From positions 62,001 through 126,000 of the forward strand of contig NZ_CP060823.1 of the NCBI RefSeq assembly GCF_014489415.1: a stretch of DNA of 64,000 nucleotides, in the 5' to 3' direction. This DNA comes from Cylindrospermopsis curvispora GIHE-G1. GTDB lineage: Bacteria > Cyanobacteriota > Cyanobacteriia > Cyanobacteriales > Nostocaceae. Both the position numbers and the translations under genes were made by a program. The notes beneath the pieces were generated by a model that was given only the letters and a program-made list of their open reading frames with translations, searched no databases and was not told where the DNA came from. Of the stretch, positions 8,751 to 17,975 are shown piece after piece (position 1 is the stretch's first letter; every line of letters starts with the position of its first letter).

Positions 8751-9395
8751 ATGTCTACTCGAATTATCGACAGTTCAAGGGTATGTTTCGAGCCAATTCT
8801 AACTTTAATGGTTTCAAGTAACATTATCACAAGTGCTTCACAATACCTTTATACCATTCGCCATAGTAAAAATTTAGCTGATATACTAAATAGTGTTAAT
8901 ATACAGCCATCACTTAACTTATGTGCTCCTGCTCCAGCTAGTGGCGTAATATTACATTTTGATCCATCTGATTTTTTACTTGAACTTTCTCACAATCGTC
9001 AACCTAGACAACTTAAATTTCGTGAAGAAAAATTTCCTGAAGAAAAGTATTATGAATCTACAACGTGGGTCGAAATGCCAGATCTTAGCTTAATACGAAA
9101 GCGAATTATTGAATCTGTCTTTACAAATTTCTATGAAAGTCAAAAAGATTGTGCTAAGGCGAAGTGGGGAAAAACGAACCAATGGGATTCAATTTGGCAA
9201 TTCGCATGGCTAGTCAGAAATGCGTTTGCACATCGAGGGAAAATAAATTGGAAAGATAGGAGTATTTCTTCAGTTTCCTGGAAAAATGTCTTCTATCAGT
9301 ATCTGCATGATAATAACCGAGAAATTATATTCAATGAGATTGGGGAAGGAGATTTAATTATTTTAATTGATGAATTAGATAATGCTTTGAGATAG
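8751..9395 (+). CDS. Unknown protein with HEPN-like RNxxxH motif
   Basis: 214 residues, family not recognised. The C-terminal half is helical and contains WLVRNAFAHRGKINW, with Arg156 and His161 in the R-N-x-x-x-H arrangement typical of HEPN ribonucleases and of cyanobacterial proteins annotated only as hypothetical. An ATG at 8808 is an alternative start. It follows the broken trypsin gene by 20 bp and may be a C-terminal remnant or a separate gene of the same lost system. The HEPN idea is an inference from one motif. Confidence 0.5.
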   Translation: MSTRIIDSSRVCFEPILTLMVSSNIITSASQYLYTIRHSKNLADILNSVNIQPSLNLCAPAPASGVILHFDPSDFLLELSHNRQPRQLKFREEKFPEEKYYESTTWVEMPDLSLIRKRIIESVFTNFYESQKDCAKAKWGKTNQWDSIWQFAWLVRNAFAHRGKINWKDRSISSVSWKNVFYQYLHDNNREIIFNEIGEGDLIILIDELDNALR

Positions 9396-9660
9396 CGTCT
9401 AGCACTAAGTGGGAAAAATAGACTTAAGTTAATTTTATAAGGGAATAAGCAAGTTGGAAAGGTCACGGTATTTGGATTTCAGGTGATGGATCCTGCAAAA
9501 AAATCTGAGAACCCAATTAGTTTGGAACACTTTATAAATTAGATGTCGGGTTGAGAAAAGGAGCTTAACCTAACATTAGTCGCATTTCATAATCGAATCC
9601 CTGTCTATAAAAGAATGATGGAAGATGTTTTTTGTCAAAGGAGTAGTTCGCAATTACCTG
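9396..9660. other. Gene-free stretch
   Basis: No convincing frame, RNA gene or strong repeat was seen here. It links the RNxxxH gene to the next block of dispersed repeats. Confidence 0.5.
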
Positions 9661-10015
9661 GTTTTAAAGTGTAAAACTGAGGAAATGCGATCGCGCTTTT
9701 AATACCCTAAAAGCATTGAAATAACTGATTTATCTTTGACGGAAAACGAAGATGAAATGTGGCTACATCAGAGCGATCGCCCGTCCCCATGTTCAAATTT
9801 TTCCCTTGAGAAGGAACTGGGGGATAATCTCTAAGAGCGATCGCCCGTAGGGAGTGCTTCGCAATCCCCCTCCAAATATCCCTACCCCCTTGAAATAACT
9901 GATTTATCCTTTGACGGAAAACGTTTACCGTCAATCTTTTACCAAACGGGAACCGAACATGAAATGAGCCTAGAGGAGAGCGATCTCCCGTAGGGAGTGT
10001 AATATTAATAAAACA
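9661..10015. repeat. Dispersed repeat block with full and half palindromes
   Basis: Contains a full 24-bp palindrome at 9911-9934 and a half copy at 9736-9748 (TTGACGGAAAACG), where the second half was deleted. Also present are CCCTTGAGAAGGAA and hairpin units with CCCGTAGGGAGTGCTTCGC. A 113-codon leftward frame across it is repeat sequence only. Confidence 0.75.
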
Positions 10016-10086
10016 CATGTTGTGTGTTGTGTGTTCAATGCCATCCACCTACAGCAAAACCAGTCAGTTTTCAACTGACTTGCGCT

Positions 10087-12415
10087 GTCGGGTAAGGGTT
10101 GGACATCACTATCCTTCCCTCCCCTAAGAACCGGACTTGACGGTTTCCCATCATCCGGCTCAAGCCTTACTTCAAGCCTTTCAACTTGGGTTTTGAGTGT
10201 ACCTGTTTATGACACGCTGAGTGCAAATGCTTCAGGTTTTCTATGTCGTCCAGACCACCTTTTGCAACAGGTACTATGTGGTGGGTTTCGATTCCATCTC
10301 CATTGAGTAGTGGTTCACCGCAGATGGGACATTTCCAGTTTTGGATTTTGGCTACCTCATAATATTTCGAGCCTTTATCCCAATGTGATTTCCCTTTCTT
10401 TTGGTGACGTTTATTCCAATATTCTTTTAGATTTGGGTCGTCTGGGGACACACTACCCTTAACTTTTATATGGCGCTCAATTGGTGTCTTATCTATTGGA
10501 TAGACCGATATCAACGATATCTTCCCACGGCGTTCCCTTTTACAAACGAACCTCCACTGATTGCCTTTTATTGATTTAAAGTAGCGGTCTTTAATCCACT
10601 TTTTGCTCTTCTGTGGGTGCCTCCGCTTTGCCCACCTCCAAAGGTATTGCCATACTCTATGAGAGATGTAATCAAAGATTTCTTTACTAACTACACCTTT
10701 GTAATAGTTAGCAAACCCTCTGAGAATCGGATTGAGTTTATTTATGACTACCTCTTGCTCTCGACCGTTTAGACTTTTGACTTCCATCCCTAGCCTCTTA
10801 CAGAGAGCTAACACTTTCTTTTTCGAGGGTTTGATAAGGAGTTTGCCATCATAGTGCTTGAGGTTGAAGCCAAGGAAATCGAACCCATCTACCATTGACG
10901 TGATTAGCGTCTTCTCAGAACTGAGTTCAAGACCCTTTTCTCTCAACCATTGCTGTATCTGGTTTCGTGCCTTTTTGAGACTTTCTTTGTCTCTAGCTGT
11001 GACTATGAAATCATCAGCATATCTCACCACACCAAGTTTTGGATTGGTAGATTTTATAAAAAATTCTAATCCATGTAATCCTATATTAGCTAGTAAGGGC
11101 GATATTACCCCTCCTTGTGGTGTGCCTCGTTCTGAAGGGTTTATTTTCCCTTGGAATATGAAACCAGCTTTTAGCCATTCTTTTATCAGTTCTTTCTTAG
11201 GAAAGTCACCAATATTTTGTAGAATGGTTTCATGGGCAATGTTATCAAAGAAGCCTTTGATATCGGCTTCTAGAACCCAGTTGTCTCTGCCATTTTTCAA
11301 TCTTATGAAGGACTGTGCTATGGCATCTTGACAACTTCTACCTGGTCTGAATCCATAAGAATGTTCTTCAAACACGGCTTCCCATTCAGGTTCTAGTGCG
11401 TTTTTGACTACTGTTTGCATGACTCTGTCCCTTATAGTTGGGATACCAAGGGGACGTTTCTTGCCGTTTGGTTTTGGAATCATTACCCGTCTTGTAGGAC
11501 TAGGTGCGACCTCATTCCATTCAAGTACAAGTTTCACTCTTTCTCCTGGGGTGTTTATTATCTCCTTGTCTATCCCAGATGTTTTCTTGCCACGATTGGT
11601 CTGAGTGATTTGTCTTACTGCAAACAGTAGGTTTGCGTGGCTTCGTAACATAAGCTTTTGCAAGCTCCTTAGCTTGCGAAAGTTACCAAGTTGTCTAGCA
11701 CGAAAGATTCTTTGCCTTAGATTTCGAACAGCTTTCATTATCCGTCGCCAATTGATTTGGCTCCAGTTCTCAAGCTGTTTCCTCTGTCCGTTTACTAACA
11801 TAAGAGTGTTTGTATCTAACTTGTCATTGGATTTGATTTCTTTTTCAATTTGTCTTTCGTATAAGACCCAGGTGAATTCTGCTATTCCTTTCGGTCAGAG
11901 GCAAATCTTGAACCCCTATTTGGAGCATTACCTCCAACATTCGCTTTCTCACCCATCCTGTACCCTCCAAGGAGTTCCGTCATTGTTACCTTTGACCTAC
12001 TGGAGTTATCGACATTCTCCAGACCTTGTAGGGCTTGCCCTGTTGGTCCTTCTGTTGTTACACTCTTCCTTGGGTGCTATCTATCCTGCGGCGGTTTTGT
12101 TATTCACAGGTTTAGGCAATCTCAAAGCACCTAAACTACACCGCTTATGTCCTATCAGTCTAATTTGGACATTCTTCCCATAACGCAGTTTTATCGATAA
12201 TTCACGTGGTTCACCTTTGGAAGAATTCCCTCTAGCTCCTAACCGGTTTTAGACTACTAGTTTTGGCTACATTTGTGGTCTGCATTCCGTCCTTATCCAT
12301 TACTGTACTGGGACGTGACCGGACTCTTAACAGAGTCTTTTACACGAGAGCAAGGGCTGTGAATCCCCTGGGGGAGTAGGCTCCCCGTAACAGAAAGACC
12401 CTTTTCAGGTCGCAC
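10087..12415 (-). mobile_element. Group II intron, complete (about 2.33 kb)
   Basis: Read on the minus strand, the intron begins with GTGCGACCTGAAAAGG at 12415, a standard group II 5' end. It ends near 10087 with CCCTTACCCGAC. Domain V is at 10128-10161: a 34-nt hairpin starting GAGCCGGATGATGGG and ending GTCCGGTTC. A domain VI stem follows. The RT gene lies inside, with about 600 bp of structured RNA upstream of it. It sits in repeat DNA and interrupts no recognisable gene. The 3' boundary is accurate to a few bases only. Confidence 0.85.
10167..11801 (-). CDS. ltrA: Group II intron reverse transcriptase/maturase with HNH endonuclease
   Basis: 544 residues. The RT0-RT7 blocks include RTPGRSC-like FRPGRSCQDAI (151-161), GTPQGGVISPLLANI (226-240) and the active site YADD (261-264). 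A maturase (X) region follows at about 320-430. The C-terminus is an HNH endonuclease with CPICG, THHIVPVAKGG and HSACH between about 493 and 535. The protein splices the intron RNA and reverse transcribes it at a nicked target. All catalytic motifs are intact, so the intron could still be mobile. The RT0 region and HNH type resemble the chloroplast-like class common in cyanobacteria. Confidence 0.97.
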   Translation of the reverse strand: MLVNGQRKQLENWSQINWRRIMKAVRNLRQRIFRARQLGNFRKLRSLQKLMLRSHANLLFAVRQITQTNRGKKTSGIDKEIINTPGERVKLVLEWNEVAPSPTRRVMIPKPNGKKRPLGIPTIRDRVMQTVVKNALEPEWEAVFEEHSYGFRPGRSCQDAIAQSFIRLKNGRDNWVLEADIKGFFDNIAHETILQNIGDFPKKELIKEWLKAGFIFQGKINPSERGTPQGGVISPLLANIGLHGLEFFIKSTNPKLGVVRYADDFIVTARDKESLKKARNQIQQWLREKGLELSSEKTLITSMVDGFDFLGFNLKHYDGKLLIKPSKKKVLALCKRLGMEVKSLNGREQEVVINKLNPILRGFANYYKGVVSKEIFDYISHRVWQYLWRWAKRRHPQKSKKWIKDRYFKSIKGNQWRFVCKRERRGKISLISVYPIDKTPIERHIKVKGSVSPDDPNLKEYWNKRHQKKGKSHWDKGSKYYEVAKIQNWKCPICGEPLLNGDGIETHHIVPVAKGGLDDIENLKHLHSACHKQVHSKPKLKGLK

Positions 12416-12417
12416 TT

Positions 12418-12443
12418 GAGACCGGGAATTGATTCCCGGTCTC
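12418..12443. repeat. Perfect 11-bp hairpin at the intron's 5' junction
   Basis: GAGACCGGGAA and its complement are separated by TTGA, ending 3 bp from the intron boundary. Placed in the 5' exon, it resembles a transcription terminator stem. Some group II introns choose such hairpins as targets. It may instead be part of the dispersed repeats. Confidence 0.7.
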
Positions 12444-12469
12444 CCCCACGGACAGTCTCCAGGTTGCTA

Positions 12470-12680
12470 GTCCTTCGCGATCTCCCATAGGGAGTGCTGC
12501 GCAATCGCCCGTCGGGGGGTGTAATGCAATCTCCCTTCAATACGTTCAGAATTTTCCCTTGAGAAGGAACCGGGGGGAACACTGAATGCGATGACTCGTA
12601 GGGAGTGTAATGCGATCGCCCGTAGGGAGTGCTTCGCAATCGCCCATAAGAAGTGTAATGCGATCGCTCTTTTAATTTAA
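12470..12680. repeat. Dispersed hairpin/HIP1 repeat block
   Basis: At least four units of the CTCCC-GTA-GGGAG type flanked by GCGAT or GCAATCGCCC, with one CCCTTGAGAAGGAA motif. It contains no palindrome of the 24-bp type. Non-coding. Confidence 0.75.
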
Positions 12681-12913
12681 GACGACTCAACATTATAACA
12701 TAACTAGTAAAACACATACGGGTTAAGTCTGGCGAGATCGCATGCTTTCAGCATAAAAAATTATTACAAAGTCTTGACCTTGATTTCTCCATCCATAATT
12801 ATGTATTATAATTGCACGCAAAAGTCAGTAAATATGTTATGAGATTGACTTTTTATTAATCGAGCTACCGAAAGGTTCTATGGGCAGTTATTTAACGCAT
12901 TAAGGTATACAGT
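12681..12913 (+). other. Upstream region of the conflict operon
   Basis: AT-rich. A perfect -10 hexamer TATAAT lies at 12807-12812, but no good -35 stands at the right distance, so the promoter is uncertain. The ribosome-binding site before 12914 is weak (AAGG). Confidence 0.3.
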
Positions 12914-13390
12914 ATGACTAGCAATCCAGGTGGTTTTTCAATTGGCGGTTCAGTAGGTCGTGACATCAACATCGTTCAAGGCAATAACAACCGCACAGTC
13001 CAAGGGGACAATAATCAAGCTCTACTAGGAGATGGTAATCGAGTTACACAACAGAACCAAGTTGGAGCAACTGCCGAAACCACACTCACTAAAGATGACA
13101 TTATTAAGTTATTCGCAGAACTAGAAGGATTAATTAAAAAAGCAGAATTACCTGAAGACACCAAAGAAGAAGTAATTGAAGATTTAGGTGCAGCGAAGAG
13201 AGCCACAGATAAAGAAGAACCAAATAAAAAACGTGCCTTAGAACGTTTAACAAGTGTAACAGAAACACTAGAAAAAACCAGCAAGAGTGTAGAAGCTGGA
13301 CAAAAAATCTGGACAGTAGCCAAGCCGATAATTACAAAAGTTGCTCTCTGGCTAGGTGCTGCTGCTGGTTCTCATCTGTTAGGATTGTAG
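12914..13390 (+). CDS. QGN-repeat protein with hydrophobic C-terminus (conflict operon gene 1)
   Basis: 158 residues in three parts. Residues 14-45 hold short repeats built on VQGNNN, VQGDNN and LGDGN, spaced as in a beta-solenoid. Residues 58-125 are charged helical sequence with heptad-like Glu/Lys pattern. Residues 126-158 are hydrophobic, with KPIITKVALWLGAAAGSHL, and could insert in a membrane. The next protein, 4 bp downstream, starts with the same kind of QGN/QGD repeats. Shared repeats in neighbouring proteins suggest that the two bind each other through them. I do not recognise the family; an effector acting on membranes is an inference from the tail. Confidence 0.75.
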   Translation: MTSNPGGFSIGGSVGRDINIVQGNNNRTVQGDNNQALLGDGNRVTQQNQVGATAETTLTKDDIIKLFAELEGLIKKAELPEDTKEEVIEDLGAAKRATDKEEPNKKRALERLTSVTETLEKTSKSVEAGQKIWTVAKPIITKVALWLGAAAGSHLLGL

Positions 13391-13394
13391 AAAG

Positions 13395-14501
13395 ATGAGC
13401 CAACCGCCTGGTAACTTTGACCCACAACATCCTGATGCCAATCAACAGCAACAGGCTGATAGTTGTATAAATGAAAATATGGTTCAGGGTAATGAAAATA
13501 GCGTAGTTCAAGGGAATCACAATGAGGTGGTTCAAGGTGATGATAACATTCAAGGCAATGGTAACATTCAAGGTGATGGTAACATTCAAGGTGATGTTAA
13601 TATTCAAGTTGTTGTAAACCCACCTGTTACTCCCATCACTAAAAAACGAAAAATCCCCTCTCTTTTACCCTATTTAGTAAACCGAAGTGAGCAGGAGCAT
13701 GAACTAATAAGAATAATACAAAGAAATTCACCTTCCCCTCTAATTTGTATCATTCATGGTGATGAGTTTCAAAGCCATGATAAGTTTTTAGAGCGGCTAC
13801 ATAAAGTTTCATTACCTAGGTTTCTAGGAGAAGAATCTATTAAACAATATCATCTTCCTTCCCCACCAAAATTAAATAATCGGGATGAATTTTCAGGTTA
13901 CTTACACAAGACCTTAGCGGATATTCTTATCGGACGTAGTTCTGCTTCTCTAACAGAGATTAATGATTTTTTTCATAAATATCCCTGTCCTATTCTTATT
14001 CATACTCATTTATTGACTGAACAATTGAAAGAAAAATTTGAAACTTTGGATAATCTAGTGAATTTTTGGTGCAAATGGACTATTAAGAGCAACCAAAAGT
14101 TAATAATTTGTATATTTATCAAATACCAAATTAAGCGTAAAATGAGTACTAAAAATTCTGGTATTATAAAGTTATTTGATTTTCTAAGTTATCTGGTTAA
14201 AAAATATCGCTATGAAAAAGCCAATCAAAAAATTTCTCAGCATATAAAATCACTATGTAATTCTGAAAAATCTAATCCTTTGTTATTTCTTGTTCCAGAG
14301 CTAACTGGAGTGAGTCGATCAGACGCTGAGAATTGGGTGCGGGATCATACTCAAAACTTTATTGGAGAAGCAATGGCTGATAATCTCATGAGAACAATTA
14401 GAGATTTATTTCACAAATGGGAAGAAGAAAACTCATCCGATATAATTCCAATGGATCATTTAGCTCAGGAATTAATCAAAGTGCTAAAATCTAAGTGTTA
14501 G
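13395..14501 (+). CDS. iSTAND-like (inactive STAND) protein with QGN repeats
   Basis: 368 residues. Residues 30-75 contain VQGNEN, VQGNHN, VQGDDN and three NIQG(N/D)G repeats, like those of the preceding gene. The rest resembles the inactive-STAND (iSTAND) domain described computationally in prokaryotic conflict systems: LPYLVNRSEQEHEL, then CIIHGDEFQSHDKFLERL, where a P-loop would be expected but no GKT/GKS is present. It probably acts as a scaffold or signal relay rather than an ATPase. It lies 4 bp after gene 1 and 16 bp before the MoxR gene, so the operon arrangement is tight. Confidence 0.7.
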   Translation: MSQPPGNFDPQHPDANQQQQADSCINENMVQGNENSVVQGNHNEVVQGDDNIQGNGNIQGDGNIQGDVNIQVVVNPPVTPITKKRKIPSLLPYLVNRSEQEHELIRIIQRNSPSPLICIIHGDEFQSHDKFLERLHKVSLPRFLGEESIKQYHLPSPPKLNNRDEFSGYLHKTLADILIGRSSASLTEINDFFHKYPCPILIHTHLLTEQLKEKFETLDNLVNFWCKWTIKSNQKLIICIFIKYQIKRKMSTKNSGIIKLFDFLSYLVKKYRYEKANQKISQHIKSLCNSEKSNPLLFLVPELTGVSRSDAENWVRDHTQNFIGEAMADNLMRTIRDLFHKWEEENSSDIIPMDHLAQELIKVLKSKC

Positions 14502-14517
14502 TTAAGAGAGAAATGAT

Positions 14518-15528
14518 ATGAAGTTTCCGTTTTATGTAGGTAAGAGAACTCGTCAGGAAGATAAATTACCGGCAAAACTGCCAATATCTCAACGTTCTCA
14601 ATTACTAAACCCAGAAAACTATATTCCAGAGCCAGGTTTGAGGGATGCTTGTAACGTGGCGCTCTTGCTAGGACAACCTTTACTGCTGACTGGAGAACCA
14701 GGGACTGGAAAAACTCAATTTGCTTACCATCTGGCTTGGGAACTTGGCTTTAGCACTCCCTTAAAGTTTGAAACTAAGTCCACTAGCACTGCCCGTGATT
14801 TATTCTACACCTATGATACTCTAAAGCGTTTTCAAGATATTCAGAATCCTTCTACTTTAATCAACCCTTTGGATTACATCAATTATCAAGCTCTAGGACT
14901 AGCTATTTTACGCACTCGTGAGCCATCTCAGATAAATCAATATTTACCACCTGAACTTTTACATAAGGAAAAAGTACGTTCTGTTGTACTAATTGATGAA
15001 ATTGATAAAGCCCCCCGTGACTTCTGTAATGATGTCCTGAATGAGTTAGAACATATCTATTTTCGAGTTTTAGAGTTGGGTAATGAAAAAATTGAAGCAG
15101 ATCCAGAATTACAACCGATTGTGATTATTACCAGTAACTCTGAAAAAGATTTACCAGAGCCTTTTTTACGTCGGTGTATTTATTATAATCTACCCTTTCC
15201 AGATAAAAAGAGCTTGCAGGATATTATTGCTAATCATCTTGGCACTTACGTTGGTAACAGTAATACTTTTTTACAAACAGCCTTAGATTTATTCTATAGT
15301 TTGCGCGCACCGCAAAGTGGATTGAGAAAGAAACCCGCAACGGCTGAGTTATTAAATTGGTTAATAACTTTACAAAAATTCACTAGTGATACAAATAATC
15401 CTTTTAATGAACCAGACAAAATGCTCCGTACTCTCAGTACCCTAATTAAAACTGCTGAAGACCAACAAAAAGCCACCAAAATTGTAGAACAATGGATACA
15501 GAAAACAAAGACATCCCAAATTGGTTAA
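14518..15528 (+). CDS. MoxR-family AAA+ ATPase
   Basis: 336 residues. Walker A is GEPGTGKT (59-66) and Walker B VVLIDEID (156-163); sensor 1 is in IVIITSNSEKDL, and the Arg finger in PFLRRCIYY. Length and motifs match MoxR proteins, which act as chaperone-like ATPases and usually work with a vWA-domain partner encoded next door. The next gene overlaps by 37 bp. In conflict systems MoxR is thought to be the NTP-dependent regulator that licenses the effector. Ribosome-binding site GAGAG precedes the ATG. Confidence 0.92.
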   Translation: MKFPFYVGKRTRQEDKLPAKLPISQRSQLLNPENYIPEPGLRDACNVALLLGQPLLLTGEPGTGKTQFAYHLAWELGFSTPLKFETKSTSTARDLFYTYDTLKRFQDIQNPSTLINPLDYINYQALGLAILRTREPSQINQYLPPELLHKEKVRSVVLIDEIDKAPRDFCNDVLNELEHIYFRVLELGNEKIEADPELQPIVIITSNSEKDLPEPFLRRCIYYNLPFPDKKSLQDIIANHLGTYVGNSNTFLQTALDLFYSLRAPQSGLRKKPATAELLNWLITLQKFTSDTNNPFNEPDKMLRTLSTLIKTAEDQQKATKIVEQWIQKTKTSQIG

Positions 15529-17975
15529 ATCTTGATAGATTGATAGAATTGATTGAGCTACTAAGGGAAGCAGGATATAAAATTGGCATTTCTGAGCATA
15601 TAGCGGCTCAGGATCTAATTCTGTTCCTGATTGCTGAAGGGCAAACTTTAGATGATCCAAAACAACTGAGAACTTTACTCGGACCAATCTTTTGTAAATC
15701 TCTAATTGAGCAGGAAAATTTTCAATACCACTTTGATAATTGGCTAAAGTTGATAAAAGAAATTGGTCTTAGTCATACAGTAGAAGATAAAGGATCATTG
15801 CCAGTCGCAAGGAGGAGGATACCCTGGCGCCAATTACAGTGGATTTTGATATTTATAGCAGTTCTCATGGGAACACTAAAATCGGAACAGACATTTTCTC
15901 CCATAAACCCACCCCCTTCTCCAACAGTACCTCAAACACCGAACGAGACACTTCCTCCCATAAGCCAAACCCCTTCTCCAACAGTACCTCAAACACAGGA
16001 ACAAACACTTCCTGTCCCCTGGCAAATCGCACTTATTTATTTCTCACTTAGTCTCTGTTTTATTTATATAGGCTTACAGCTGTTATGGTTATGGCGAGCT
16101 AATTTATTTCTGCACCGTTCCAGTACAAAAATAATACCAGAGCTACAGACAATTTCAATTCCTGAGTTGGAGCAAAATTTATTTCCAAGGCATCTATTTA
16201 TCAATATTGCTAAAAATTTCAGACAGCGTATCTTAGTTCCCACTAACATACTGGATGTGGAAAAAACTATTGACGCATTTTTTCAGCGCGGTAGGTGGTT
16301 AGAACCAATATACCGTAATTCTGCTGCAATTCCAGAATATTTATTTCTGGTTGAACGCACTAGTTATCGAGATCATCAATCTAAGTTTGTTGCCGAGATG
16401 ATTGAGCAACTCAAAAATGATGGAGTTTATGTCGAAACTTATTTTTATGACGAAGATCCACGCATTTGCTTCTCAAGTGATGAACATAATTCCCCACTAA
16501 AACTGCATCAAATTGCCACTAAATATAGTCAGCATTACCTCATCCTGGTTTCAGACACTGAAAAGCTGTTTAGCTCTATTACTGGTGAACTAGAACCTTG
16601 GGTAAATCAACTATTAGATTGGGAAAATCGGGTAATTCTCACACCAAAGCTAGTAGAAAATTATAGTTATGAAAAATTTGTACTTGCACAAGATTTTTTA
16701 ATTTTACCTGCAACACCTACAGGTTTACAAGTGTTAAGCCAAAGATTGCGACAGCAAATAGCAACTAATCATTATCTAACCACAGAAACTGCATCTCCTT
16801 TGCCTGAATCATTACGTCTAAGACCCTTGCATTGGATTGAGCGTAATTCACCACCAACTAAAGATATTGATGCAATGTTGGTTTCCTTAGAGGAATATCT
16901 TGGTAAAAATAACTTTTACTGGTTGGGAGCCTGTGCAGTCTTTCCACAGTTGCATTGGAACATCACTGTTTATTTGGGTAATACTCTCAAAACAGAGACG
17001 GGACATTCTCTATTGGAAGTAGGTTCGCTAACTAAATTGGCTCGCTTACCCTGGTTACGCTATGGTTATATGCCAGATTGGTTGCGCTCTCTTCTGATTG
17101 CAAAACTTACAAACGAACAAAAACATACAATCCGAACTGTATTCAAAGATTTACTGGTCACTGCTGTTCAGGGATCTGAAGGTAGACTGCAATTAGAAAT
17201 TGGAAAAAAGCATCACAGTTTTCTGTCTAAACTACTTGCTAATCCAATAATGTTCTACCTTTTATCTAGAAGAGTATCGGAAGGTAGTCAATTAAGAGAC
17301 TATTTATTTGTAAGCTTTATGACAAGACAATCAAAACTTACTATTGAGGTTTCAGACACTTTCAGTCGCTTACTACAACTCACACCCCAACCACTTATTA
17401 CACGAGGAATTTTAAAGAAGACAGAACTCACACTAGGATTATTTACACTAGCAATAGTAACACTTGTTGTGCTACTATATAGACCAAAAGATCCTCCCAC
17501 AGTTATCCCCACATTAGAAGAAACTCCTATAACCACACCTAGCAGGTACACACAATTAGAAACCTTGTTAAAAGCTCAAAATTTTAGAGAAGCAGATTCA
17601 GAAACAGATAGAGTAATGTTAGCAGTAGCTAACAGACAAAGCCAGGGCTGGTTAAGAGTGGAAGATGCAGAAAATTTTCCCTGTAAGGAATTGCGCACCA
17701 TTGATAATTTGTGGTTAAAATATAGTAAAGGGAAATTTGGTATCTCTGTCCAACAAGAAATATACAAAAACCTGGGCGGCACAAAACAATATAATGAAAA
17801 GGTATGGGAATCCTTCGCAGATAGAATTGGATGGAGGTCAGAGGGTTCATGGCTGAATTACAACGACTTAAACTTTTCACTATCCGCACCAACGGGTCAA
17901 CTCCCGTCAATCTCCGGGACCATGTGGAGCCTTAGAAATAACCTCTTCCCTCCTGTCAAGACATGTAGAGTGTAA
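15492..17975 (+). CDS. Membrane protein, vWA-like region plus C-terminal GUN4 domain
   Basis: 827 residues. The N-terminal 90 residues are a helical domain often seen at the start of MoxR-partner proteins (LNLDRLIELIELLREAGYKIG). A Pro/Thr-rich linker leads to a membrane segment at about 180-197. Residues 240-420 look like a degenerate vWA fold: LFLVERTSYRDHQ stands where the metal-binding DxSxS would be. A second membrane segment (about 640-658) is followed by a linker and a GUN4 domain (from about residue 676), with EADSETDRVMLAVANRQ. The overlap with MoxR suggests coupled translation. The likely job is a membrane-bound MoxR partner whose GUN4 end senses or acts on a porphyrin-type ligand; this is inferred. 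Confidence 0.75.
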   Translation: MDTENKDIPNWLNLDRLIELIELLREAGYKIGISEHIAAQDLILFLIAEGQTLDDPKQLRTLLGPIFCKSLIEQENFQYHFDNWLKLIKEIGLSHTVEDKGSLPVARRRIPWRQLQWILIFIAVLMGTLKSEQTFSPINPPPSPTVPQTPNETLPPISQTPSPTVPQTQEQTLPVPWQIALIYFSLSLCFIYIGLQLLWLWRANLFLHRSSTKIIPELQTISIPELEQNLFPRHLFINIAKNFRQRILVPTNILDVEKTIDAFFQRGRWLEPIYRNSAAIPEYLFLVERTSYRDHQSKFVAEMIEQLKNDGVYVETYFYDEDPRICFSSDEHNSPLKLHQIATKYSQHYLILVSDTEKLFSSITGELEPWVNQLLDWENRVILTPKLVENYSYEKFVLAQDFLILPATPTGLQVLSQRLRQQIATNHYLTTETASPLPESLRLRPLHWIERNSPPTKDIDAMLVSLEEYLGKNNFYWLGACAVFPQLHWNITVYLGNTLKTETGHSLLEVGSLTKLARLPWLRYGYMPDWLRSLLIAKLTNEQKHTIRTVFKDLLVTAVQGSEGRLQLEIGKKHHSFLSKLLANPIMFYLLSRRVSEGSQLRDYLFVSFMTRQSKLTIEVSDTFSRLLQLTPQPLITRGILKKTELTLGLFTLAIVTLVVLLYRPKDPPTVIPTLEETPITTPSRYTQLETLLKAQNFREADSETDRVMLAVANRQSQGWLRVEDAENFPCKELRTIDNLWLKYSKGKFGISVQQEIYKNLGGTKQYNEKVWESFADRIGWRSEGSWLNYNDLNFSLSAPTGQLPSISGTMWSLRNNLFPPVKTCRV

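Noticed and set aside
9707-10048. 113-codon leftward frame
   Set aside because: It runs through the dispersed palindrome and hairpin units; the same peptide pieces appear wherever the repeats occur.
11605-12183. 192-codon rightward frame
   Set aside because: It lies opposite the structured RNA and RT start of the group II intron, which explain the sequence.
12340-12717. 125-codon leftward frame across the intron edge
   Set aside because: It spans the intron 5' end and repeat units, both non-coding.
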